64,000 nt of DNA from Ectopseudomonas chengduensis (lineage in GTDB: Bacteria; Pseudomonadota; Gammaproteobacteria; Pseudomonadales; Pseudomonadaceae), in contig NZ_FMZQ01000001.1 of assembly GCF_900102635.1 (NCBI RefSeq), forward strand, positions 124,001 through 188,000, in the 5' to 3' direction. Of the stretch, positions 20,083 to 27,519 are shown piece after piece. The notes below the pieces were generated by a model that made no database searches, had not been told where the DNA came from, and saw only the letters and a list, made by a program, of their open reading frames with translations. The translations under genes were made by a program, and so were the position numbers. Positions within the stretch are counted from its first letter, which is position 1, and every line of letters begins with the position of its first letter.

Positions 20083-21423
20083 TTATTCCTCGCCGCCAGG
20101 CAGGTAATCACCGCGCGCCAGGCCATGGCGCTGCATCTTCTCGTTGAGGGTGCGGCGCGGCAGTTGCAGCATTTCCATCACCGCGGCGATGTTGCCCTGG
20201 CACTGCAGCAAGGCGTTGTGCAGGCACTGCGCCTCGAAGGCTTCCATCTGCTGCGCCAGCGCCTGGCCGGCAAAGCGTTCGGCCGGCGGCGGGCTGGACA
20301 GCCCCAGGGCATGGCGCTCGGCGGCGTTGATCAGCTCACGGACGTTGCCCGGCCAGTCATGGCCGAGCAACCGAGCAAGTTCGCTCGGCGCCAGTGGCGG
20401 CGCTTCGCGCCCATGACGCAGCGCCGCCTCATGGGCGAAATGCTCGAACAGCAGCGGAATGTCCTCGCGGCGCTCGCGCAGCGGCGGAATATGCAGGGTA
20501 GCGACGTTCAGGCGGTACACCAGGTCCTCGCGGAAACGCCCGGCCTTGACCTCGTCGAGCAGATCCGGCTTGGCCGCGCTGATCACCCGCAGATCGACCT
20601 GGATGCTCTTGTTCGAGCCGAGGCGTTCCAGGGTCTTTTCCTGCAGCACGCGCAGTAGTTTGACCTGTTGCGCCAGCGGCAGACTCTCCACCTCGTCGAG
20701 AAACAGGGTACCGCCATCGGCATGCTCGATACGACCGATGCGCCGTGCCTGGGCGCCGGTAAAGGCGCCGCTCTCGTGACCGAACAGCTCGCTTTCGAAG
20801 ATGGTCTCGGGAATCGCCGCACAGTTCAGCGCGGCGAAGGCCTTGCTGGCACGCGGACTGAAATCGTGCAGGCTGCGCGCCACGCGCTCCTTGCCGCTGC
20901 CGGTCTCGCCGCGAATGAGCACGTTCACCGAGGTGCCGGCCAGTTCGAGGATCTGCCGCCGCAGGTTTTCCATCGGCCGCGAAATGCCGATCAGTTGGCT
21001 CTCGATACGGCCCTTGTCGGCCACCTGCCGACGCAGTTGGCGGTTCTCGCAAACCAGCCGGCGCTTGTCCAGCGCGCGGCGCACGCTGTCGAGCAGACGC
21101 TCGGGGGTGAAGGGTTTCTCGATGAAGTCATAGGCACCCTGACGCAGCGCCTGCACCGCCATGGGTACATCGCCATGACCGGTGACCAGGATCACCGGCA
21201 GGTCGCTGTCGACCTCCAGCAACTTGTCGAGCAATTGCAGGCCGTCACTGCCGGGCATACGCACATCGCTGACGACGATGCCGGGGAAGTCGCGATCGAC
21301 CAGAGCCAAGGCTTCGGCCGCACTGGCGCAGGTACGCACGTCGAAACCGGACAGTTCCAGCCACTGCTGTACCGCCTCGCGAATCGCCGCTTCGTCGTCG
21401 ACCACTATGACCTGAGCGCTCAT
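20083..21423 (-). CDS. Sigma-54-dependent response regulator (DctD/NtrC type)
   Basis: 446 residues: receiver domain (VVDDEAAIREAVQQWLE, phospho-acceptor Asp in GIVVSDVRMPGSDG, Lys in IEKPF), AAA+ domain with Walker A GETGSGKE, the sigma-54 contact loop GAFTGA and Walker B GGTLFLDEVESL, arginine-finger region LVYRLNVATLHIPPLRER, and a Fis-type helix-turn-helix at the C terminus. ATG at 21423 follows GAGGAGG. With the sensor kinase encoded upstream it forms a DctB/DctD-like pair; the sigma-54 promoter in front of the TRAP operon is its probable target. Confidence 0.92.
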   Translation of the reverse strand: MSAQVIVVDDEAAIREAVQQWLELSGFDVRTCASAAEALALVDRDFPGIVVSDVRMPGSDGLQLLDKLLEVDSDLPVILVTGHGDVPMAVQALRQGAYDFIEKPFTPERLLDSVRRALDKRRLVCENRQLRRQVADKGRIESQLIGISRPMENLRRQILELAGTSVNVLIRGETGSGKERVARSLHDFSPRASKAFAALNCAAIPETIFESELFGHESGAFTGAQARRIGRIEHADGGTLFLDEVESLPLAQQVKLLRVLQEKTLERLGSNKSIQVDLRVISAAKPDLLDEVKAGRFREDLVYRLNVATLHIPPLRERREDIPLLFEHFAHEAALRHGREAPPLAPSELARLLGHDWPGNVRELINAAERHALGLSSPPPAERFAGQALAQQMEAFEAQCLHNALLQCQGNIAAVMEMLQLPRRTLNEKMQRHGLARGDYLPGGEE

Positions 21424-21565
21424 GGCACCTCCTCTTGAGAACGGCGGGCAGTGTAGCCCGACGAATACGATCCGGGGGAGCGACCGGTGCGCACCGCGCA
21501 CACTACGATCAGGCAGCGCCGCGCAGCGAGCACCAACCCACCCCAGGCCCACCGATATGCCCCGT

Positions 21566-21631
21566 GTAGGAGCCGGCTTGCCGTCGATAGGCCTTTGTGG
21601 CGCGGAGCATCGCCCGCAAGCGGGCTCCTAC
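21566..21631. repeat. REPIN between response regulator and sensor kinase genes
   Basis: GTAGGAGCCGGCTTGCCG and GCCCGCAAGCGGGCTCCTAC in inverted orientation, inside what should be one operon (232-base gap). Confidence 0.88.
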
Positions 21632-21655
21632 AAGGCCTACGCGCAGCAATCCGGG

Positions 21656-23407
21656 TTACGGCGCGGCGGGCAAACGCAAGGTAAACACCGCACCCAGCTC
21701 ACCGTTATGCGCCTCCAGCGTGCCGCCGAGATCGCGCACGATACCGTAGGACACCGCCAGCCCAAGCCCCAACCCCTGCCCCACCGGTTTGGTGGTGAAG
21801 AAGGGTTCGAACACACGACCGAGGGTTTCTTCGGCAATACCGCCGCCACTGTCCTCGACGCTGAGCAGGCAGCCATCGCCTTCACGGGCGATGCGTACCA
21901 GGAGGATGCGCGTCTCGCTCTCGGCCATGGCATCGAGGGCGTTGTGCAGCAGGTTGAGGATCACCTGTTCGATGCGGATGGCATCGCCAAGCACTTCGGC
22001 CTCGTCGTCTATCTGCGTGCGCAGCTCCACCTGCTCGCTGCGCATACGCGGCGCCAACAGCTGCAGGGCCTGCTCCAGCACATCACCGAGGCACAGGCGC
22101 TCGCTGAGGCCGGCCGGGGTCTTGCGGGCAAAGGTCTTGAGGTGGCCAGTCAGCGCCGCCATGCGCTGCAGCAGGCCATCGATACGCTGCAGACCGTCGC
22201 GCACAGCTTCCGGCCGACCACTGTCGAGCAGCAGGCGCAGGCTGCCGAGCTGCATCTGCAGGGCGGTCAGCGGCTGGTTGATCTCATGCGCCAGGGCCGC
22301 CGACATCTGCCCCAGCGCGGCCATCTTGGCGGCATGTACCAAGCCGTCCTGGGCTTCGCGCAGCTCGGCGGTGCGCAGCGCCACCTCGCGCTCCAGGCGC
22401 TCGCGGATGCCGGCCTGCAAACGCTGGTTCTTGCGCCGCTGGGCGAGGAACAACAGCAGGAAAGCGAAGGTCATCCATACCCCGGCAGCAGCCAGGCGAT
22501 AGCTACGCACGCTGTCCGCCAGACCGACCGGCTCGCTGAGCAGATGCAGGTTCCAGCCCTCTTCGGGCATGTGCAGACGCTGCCAGAGATAGTCGCGATT
22601 ACCGTCGGGGCCATCGACGCGTGCCCAGTCCGCATCGTCGTCGATGTGCCGATGCACCTGATGCGCCAGCGGCTGCAGCGCCTGCTCGGCGTAGCGGCGC
22701 ACCTCCACCAGTTCGGCGCGCGCCTGTTCGTCGAGTGGCTGCAGAGCGCGGAAACGCCAGACCGGCTTGTTGCTGAGGATCACCACCTGATAGCTGTCGG
22801 CGACCAGCAGCACGCCGGGCTGGCCGACCCATTCGCGCTGCAGGTCTTCCAGCTCCAGCTTGACCACCAGCACGCCGAGCAGCTCGCCCTTGGCATCGCG
22901 CACCACGTGGGAGAGGAAATAGCCGGGAATACCGGTGGTCACGCCCACCGCGAAATAGCGTGCGCCGCCATCGCGCAGGGCGTTCTGGAAATAGGGACGG
23001 AAGGCGTAGTTGTTACCGACAAAGCTGCTCCAGTCGCGCCAGTTGCTGGCCACCAGGGTTTCGCCCTGGGCATCGAGCAGGTACAGCACGGTGGAGCCGG
23101 CGGCCGCGTTGAGCCGCTCCAGGCGCTGGTTCAGCGCCTGGCGGAGCTGACGATCATGCGGCGCGCGCAGCAGGCTGCGAATGTCGCTGTCCAGCGCCAG
23201 CACTTCCGGTACCGAGCTGAAGCGCTCGACCAGGGTGCGAATCGACTGGGCATAGAGCTGCAACTGCCCGCGCGCCTCGACGCTGCGCTCGTCCCAGGCG
23301 CGCTGCTCGGCATGCCGTCCACCGAGCCAGAGACTCAGCAGCAGACCGGCGAGAATCGCCAGAACGGTGAACAGTACGCGGTAACGATGCTGTTGCGGCA
23401 AGGGCAT
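21656..23407 (-). CDS. DctB-type sensor histidine kinase
   Basis: 583 residues: membrane segment at about 11-28, a large periplasmic double-Cache/PDC sensor (about 30-300; YLLDAQGETLVASNWRDWSSFVG, NNYAFRPYFQNAL, FAVGVTTGIPGYFLS), a second membrane segment near 312-330, coiled coil, DHp domain with ALAHEINQPLTAL (phospho-His) and HATPase_c (NLLHNALDAM, SVEDSGGGI, FFTTKPVGQGLGLGLAVS). DctB homologues sense C4-dicarboxylates directly. It precedes the cognate regulator and presumably responds to the TRAP substrate. Confidence 0.92.
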   Translation of the reverse strand: MPLPQQHRYRVLFTVLAILAGLLLSLWLGGRHAEQRAWDERSVEARGQLQLYAQSIRTLVERFSSVPEVLALDSDIRSLLRAPHDRQLRQALNQRLERLNAAAGSTVLYLLDAQGETLVASNWRDWSSFVGNNYAFRPYFQNALRDGGARYFAVGVTTGIPGYFLSHVVRDAKGELLGVLVVKLELEDLQREWVGQPGVLLVADSYQVVILSNKPVWRFRALQPLDEQARAELVEVRRYAEQALQPLAHQVHRHIDDDADWARVDGPDGNRDYLWQRLHMPEEGWNLHLLSEPVGLADSVRSYRLAAAGVWMTFAFLLLFLAQRRKNQRLQAGIRERLEREVALRTAELREAQDGLVHAAKMAALGQMSAALAHEINQPLTALQMQLGSLRLLLDSGRPEAVRDGLQRIDGLLQRMAALTGHLKTFARKTPAGLSERLCLGDVLEQALQLLAPRMRSEQVELRTQIDDEAEVLGDAIRIEQVILNLLHNALDAMAESETRILLVRIAREGDGCLLSVEDSGGGIAEETLGRVFEPFFTTKPVGQGLGLGLAVSYGIVRDLGGTLEAHNGELGAVFTLRLPAAP

Positions 23408-23447
23408 AGGCGGCTCGCGGGATCAATACGAGCCGCATGTTACTCCA

Positions 23448-24632
23448 TCACGAATACAGGTCAGCACGGGTCCACGGCAGATCATGACCGCCGTCATCGC
23501 GCGGTTTCACCGCCAGGATCTGATGCAGGTTCATCCAGCCATGCTGGAAACCGTACGCGCAGCCGGCCAGGTACAGGCGCCAGATACGCAGGGACTTTTC
23601 CGGTACCCACTGCGCGGCCTTCTGCAGCTGCCGCTCCAAGCCCTGGCTCCACAGCTGCAAGGTGCGCGCGTAGTGCAGGCGCAAGCTCTCGACATCAACG
23701 ATCTCCAGCCCGACCTCGCTGATCGCCTTGCTGATGGTCACCAGGTGCGGCAGCTCGCCCTGCGGGAACACGTAGCGGTCGATGAACTCACCCGCACCAC
23801 GGCCGACCGGACGACCATCGGTGAAGCGTGAGGTGATGCCATGGTTCATCACCAGGCCGCCGGCCTTGACCGCACCGAACAGACGCTGGCAGTACAGCGG
23901 CAGGTTGGCGTGGCCGACGTGCTCGAACATGCCGACGCTGACCACCTTGTCGAAGCGGCCGTCCTGCGGCAGGTCACGGTAATCCAACAGCTCCAGGGTC
24001 ACGCGCCCTTCCAGGCCCTCCTCGGCCACGCGCTGCAGGCCCAGCTCCAGCTGCGCCTGACTGAGGGTGATGCCATAGACCTCGACGTCGAACTCGCGCG
24101 CGGCAAAACGCGCCAGGCCGCCCCAGCCGCAACCGACGTCGAGCAGCCTGTCACCCGGTTGCAGGCGCAGCTTGCGGCACAGGTGGCGCAGCTTGGCCTG
24201 CTGGGCCTGGTTCAGGTCTTCCTGGCCGGTTTCGAAGTAGGCGCAGGAGTAGACCATGTCGCGGTCCAGCCACAGTCGGTAGAACTCGTTGGACAGGTCG
24301 TAGTGGTAGCTGATGGCCTCGGCGTCGCTGCGTTTGTCGTGGGCGGCGTATCGCTCAGCTGGCGTGGATTCATCCCCGAGCAGCGCCGTACTCAGCGCAT
24401 CGCCAACCTCGATGGCCTCTTCGATGGGGCCTTCCAGATCCACCCGTCCCTCGACATAGGCAGCGCCCAATGCATCCAGGCTGGGATGGGCCAATTGCGT
24501 GACCAGCGAGGGATCCTTCACCACCAGCGTCACCCTGGGTTTGGGCCCAAGGTCGATCTGCTTGCCGTCCCACAGTTTCAGGCGCAGCGGCAGTCGTAGA
24601 TCACGAAGTGCGGTGGGCAATTGCGCGAGCAT
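23448..24632 (-). CDS. cfa: Cyclopropane-fatty-acyl-phospholipid synthase
   Basis: 394 residues. SAM-binding motif LLDVGCGWGGLARFAAREF near 160, EHVGH and the typical C-terminal stretch with RIWRLYLAGCAYGFQHGWMN. It methylenates cis double bonds of membrane phospholipid acyl chains using SAM, mostly on entry to stationary phase. The ATG at 24632 has AGGAGG seven bases upstream, better than the ATG six bases earlier. It stands alone between the sensor kinase and the ABC operon. Confidence 0.93.
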   Translation of the reverse strand: MLAQLPTALRDLRLPLRLKLWDGKQIDLGPKPRVTLVVKDPSLVTQLAHPSLDALGAAYVEGRVDLEGPIEEAIEVGDALSTALLGDESTPAERYAAHDKRSDAEAISYHYDLSNEFYRLWLDRDMVYSCAYFETGQEDLNQAQQAKLRHLCRKLRLQPGDRLLDVGCGWGGLARFAAREFDVEVYGITLSQAQLELGLQRVAEEGLEGRVTLELLDYRDLPQDGRFDKVVSVGMFEHVGHANLPLYCQRLFGAVKAGGLVMNHGITSRFTDGRPVGRGAGEFIDRYVFPQGELPHLVTISKAISEVGLEIVDVESLRLHYARTLQLWSQGLERQLQKAAQWVPEKSLRIWRLYLAGCAYGFQHGWMNLHQILAVKPRDDGGHDLPWTRADLYS

Positions 24633-24716
24633 GGGCATCCCTCCTGGCCAGGAGTCTGTGTTACAGAGACTAGCTTAGATGACCTTTGCGCCCTTGCAGC
24701 AGTTCGATCCTGGCGA

Positions 24717-25724
24717 CTAGCGGCGCCTGAGCAGGGCCACGAAGAACGCCCCGCCAATGGCGGCGGTGACGATGCCGATGGGCAGATCCTGCGGTGCCAG
24801 CCAGGTGCGCGCGGCGACATCGACCCAGACCAGGAACAGCGCCCCCAGCAGCGCCGCCACCGGCAGCACGCGACGATGCTCGGCACCGACCAGAAAGCGC
24901 GCCACGTGCGGCAGCATCAGCCCGACGAAACCGATGGCGCCGGACAGCGATACCAGCACGCCGGTGAGCAGCGAGGCCACCACGAATACCAGCAGGCGCA
25001 CCCGGCGTGGCTCCAGGCCCAGGCTCACCGCGCTCTGCTCGCCGGCCATCAGCGCATTCAGCGCGCGACCCAGGCCGAGCAGCACGGCCAGCGCCAGCGC
25101 CAGGCACAGCGCCGGCAGCCAGAGCAGTTCCCAGCGCGCCAGGCCGAGGCCACCGAGCATCCAGAACAGCACCGAGCTGGCCGCATGCGGGTTGCCCAGG
25201 TACAGCAACAGATTACTTGCCGCCATCATCACGAAGGATACCGCCACGCCGGCCAGCAGCAGGCGCTCACTGTGCAGCCGACCACCGCGGCTGGCGATGG
25301 CCAGCACCAGCAGCATGCTCGCCATGGCGCCGACGAAGGCCGCCAGCGGCAGGCTGAGCATCCCGGCGAACTCGCCCAGGTAAAGCACCACGAGCACCGC
25401 ACCGAAGGCTGCGCCAGAGCTGACGCCGAGCAGGTGCGGGTCGGCCAGCGGGTTGCGCGTTACCGCCTGCAGCGCCGTACCCACCAGCGCCAACCCGGCG
25501 CCGACCAGCGCGCCGAGCAGCACCCGTGGCGCGCGCAGTTGCCAGACGATGCTGTCCTGGCCAATGCTCACCGCCACTGCGGGCTCGATGCCGAACAGCT
25601 GCCGAGCGAGTATTGCCAGCACGCGCTCCAGCGGCACCTGAGCCGCACCGAAGACCAGCGACAGCGCACAGGACAGCGCCAGCAATACCGCCAGGCCGAG
25701 CAGCAGCAAGCGAAAACGCGTCAC
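24717..25724 (-). CDS. FecCD/BtuC-type ABC transporter permease
   Basis: 335 residues with about ten membrane helices and FecCD motifs: RLPRVLLGALVGAGLALVGTA-like stretch (RAPRVLLGALVGAGLALVG), RNPLADPHLLGVSSGAAFGA, GxIGFVGLMLPHVARFLVG. It forms the channel of a type II importer for cobalamin, haem or siderophore-type ligands. GTG start at 25724 overlaps the binding-protein stop (GTGA). Last gene of the receptor-ATPase-binding protein-permease operon. Confidence 0.93.
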   Translation of the reverse strand: MTRFRLLLLGLAVLLALSCALSLVFGAAQVPLERVLAILARQLFGIEPAVAVSIGQDSIVWQLRAPRVLLGALVGAGLALVGTALQAVTRNPLADPHLLGVSSGAAFGAVLVVLYLGEFAGMLSLPLAAFVGAMASMLLVLAIASRGGRLHSERLLLAGVAVSFVMMAASNLLLYLGNPHAASSVLFWMLGGLGLARWELLWLPALCLALALAVLLGLGRALNALMAGEQSAVSLGLEPRRVRLLVFVVASLLTGVLVSLSGAIGFVGLMLPHVARFLVGAEHRRVLPVAALLGALFLVWVDVAARTWLAPQDLPIGIVTAAIGGAFFVALLRRR

Positions 25725-26749
25725 TGCGGGAAGGCCTCGGGATGCAGCGCGGCAGCCAGCACTTCGATGGCGGCGACGTTGTCCAGGCTCGGTGTGACGG
25801 CGAGATAGGAGAGCACCACGAAGCGCTGCTGGCGAATCGCCGTGACGCCCTGCAGCGCCGGATGCTGCAGGAGAAAATCGCGCTTCTGCGCCGCCGTGCG
25901 CTCACCATAGTCGACGATCAGGATCAGCTCCGGGTCCTGCTCGACCACGGCCTCCCAGCCCACCTGCATCCAGTTGGCCGCTACGCCGTCCATCACGTTG
26001 CGCCCACCGGCCGCGGCGATCAGCGACTGCGGTATGCCCAAACGGCCGGCACTGAAGGGCAGGTCCTCGCCGCTGTCGTAGACGAACACTCGCGGCCGCG
26101 TCGGTTGCTCACCGAGCTGCGCGCTTACCGCCGCTACCCGCGCCTGCATGCCCTGTACCAGGGTCTCGGCACGATCCTCGACGGCGAAGATGCGGCCGAG
26201 ATTGCGCAGGTCGGTATAGACATCGTCCAGGCTGGCGACGCGCTTGGGCATAACGTGCGCGCAGGACTCGCTCAGCTCGTACACCGGGATGCCGAAACGC
26301 GCCAGGCTGGCCGGGGTGACCTCGCCGCCGATGCGCATGCCGTAGTTCCAGCCGGCGAAGAAGAAGTCGGCGTCGGCATCGAGCAGATTCTCCAGCGACG
26401 GATAGCGTGCGGCCAGTTCGGGCAGCCCGTCGAGCTGCGCCTGCATGGCCGGCTCGACGGTTTTCCAGCCGCTGATGCCGCTGTAGCCGACCATACGCTG
26501 CCTCAGGCCGAGGTCCAGGAGCATGGCGGTCAGGGTGATGTCGTGGCTGACCGCACGCTGCGGCGGTCGCTCGATGGTGAGTTGGCGATCGCAGCTGGTG
26601 ACGGTGACGGCCCAAGCGGGACTGGCCAGCGCCAGCAGGATCGCACCAATGAGTGTAGGAGCGAGCTTTGCTCGCGAAGCTTCTGTCGCTCCCCAGGGTT
26701 CGCGAACAGAGCTCGCTCCTACAGACGCAACCGTGCGTAAACGCTTCAT
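25721..26749 (-). CDS. BtuF/FhuD-type periplasmic binding protein with REPIN inside its signal-peptide region
   Basis: 342 residues of the class III (COG0614) binding-protein fold: RAVSHDITLTAMLLDLGL, YPSLENLLDADADFFFAGWNYG, GRLGIPQSLIAAAGGRNVMD, DPELILIVDYGER. The mature part starts after SPAWA. The N terminus is odd: MKRLRTVA is followed by about 25 residues coded by a 68-bp REPIN, then by the hydrophobic core LIGAILLALASPAWA. Removing the insert restores an ordinary signal peptide, and the frame is kept. ATG at 26749 overlaps the ATPase stop (TGATG). Ligand probably cobalamin or a metal chelate, from the operon leader. Confidence 0.88.
   Translation of the reverse strand: MKRLRTVASVGASSVREPWGATEASRAKLAPTLIGAILLALASPAWAVTVTSCDRQLTIERPPQRAVSHDITLTAMLLDLGLRQRMVGYSGISGWKTVEPAMQAQLDGLPELAARYPSLENLLDADADFFFAGWNYGMRIGGEVTPASLARFGIPVYELSESCAHVMPKRVASLDDVYTDLRNLGRIFAVEDRAETLVQGMQARVAAVSAQLGEQPTRPRVFVYDSGEDLPFSAGRLGIPQSLIAAAGGRNVMDGVAANWMQVGWEAVVEQDPELILIVDYGERTAAQKRDFLLQHPALQGVTAIRQQRFVVLSYLAVTPSLDNVAAIEVLAAALHPEAFPQ
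26655..26722. repeat. REPIN inserted within a coding sequence
   Basis: GTAGGAGCGAGCTTTGCTCGCGAAG and GTTCGCGAACAGAGCTCGCTCCTAC form the usual inverted pair, but here the element is translated as part of the binding-protein N terminus. Confidence 0.9.
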
Positions 26750-27519
26750 CAAACAATCCAGGTAATGCGCGGATGACCCGCCAGTGGATGGGTATCGACC
26801 AACGCCTGCAGGCCGAACACCTGCTGCAGCAACTCGGCGGTCAGCACCTCGGCAGGCGTGCCGATGGCCACCAGACGGCCCTGGTCGAGCACGCAGAGGC
26901 GGTCGCAGAAGGCCGCCGCCAGGTTCAGATCATGGAAGCTGGCCAGGGTCGCCAGGCCCAGCGCCTTGATCTGGCCCAGCAGTTCGAGCTGGTAGCGCGG
27001 GTCGAGGTGGTTGGTCGGCTCGTCGAGGATCAGCACTTGCGGCTGCTGTACCAGGGCACGGGCGAGCAGAGCGCGCTGCTTCTCGCCACCCGAGAGGCAG
27101 GCGAAGGGCTGCTGCGCCAGGTCGCTCAAACCGACACGGGCCAGCGCCTCATCCACCAGGCGCCGATCTTCGACATCGTCACCATCGAACAGCCCCTTGT
27201 GCGGCGTACGGCCCATGGCCGCCACCTCGTGCACGCGCAGGCCGAAGTCCTGCGGAAATTCCTGCAGCACCACGGCCACGCGCTGCGCACTCCAGCGCGG
27301 CGGGCGCTGCCACAGCGCCTCGCCGTCCAGCTTGACCTGGCCGGCGCTGGGCCGCTGGAAGCGATAGGCGCAGCGCAGCAGGCTGGTCTTGCCGCTGCCG
27401 TTGGGGCCGATCAGCCCCAGCAGCTCGCCATCGCCGACGTCCAGGTCGATGCCCTCGAGCAGCGGACGCTGGCCGTCGGGCGACCAGGCCAGCGCCTGAA
27501 TACGCAAACGCGGAGTCAT
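26749..27519 (-). CDS. FecE/BtuD-type ABC transporter ATPase
   Basis: 256 residues with Walker A GPNGSGKTS near 38, Q-loop VVLQEFPQDFG, signature LSGGEKQRALLARAL, Walker B VLILDEPTNHLD and H-loop SFHDLNLAA. It powers import by the FecCD-type permease. ATG at 27519 overlaps the receptor stop by one base, so the four genes of the operon are translationally chained. Longer upstream versions of this frame run antisense-free through the receptor gene in another frame and are not real. Confidence 0.95.
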   Translation of the reverse strand: MTPRLRIQALAWSPDGQRPLLEGIDLDVGDGELLGLIGPNGSGKTSLLRCAYRFQRPSAGQVKLDGEALWQRPPRWSAQRVAVVLQEFPQDFGLRVHEVAAMGRTPHKGLFDGDDVEDRRLVDEALARVGLSDLAQQPFACLSGGEKQRALLARALVQQPQVLILDEPTNHLDPRYQLELLGQIKALGLATLASFHDLNLAAAFCDRLCVLDQGRLVAIGTPAEVLTAELLQQVFGLQALVDTHPLAGHPRITWIV

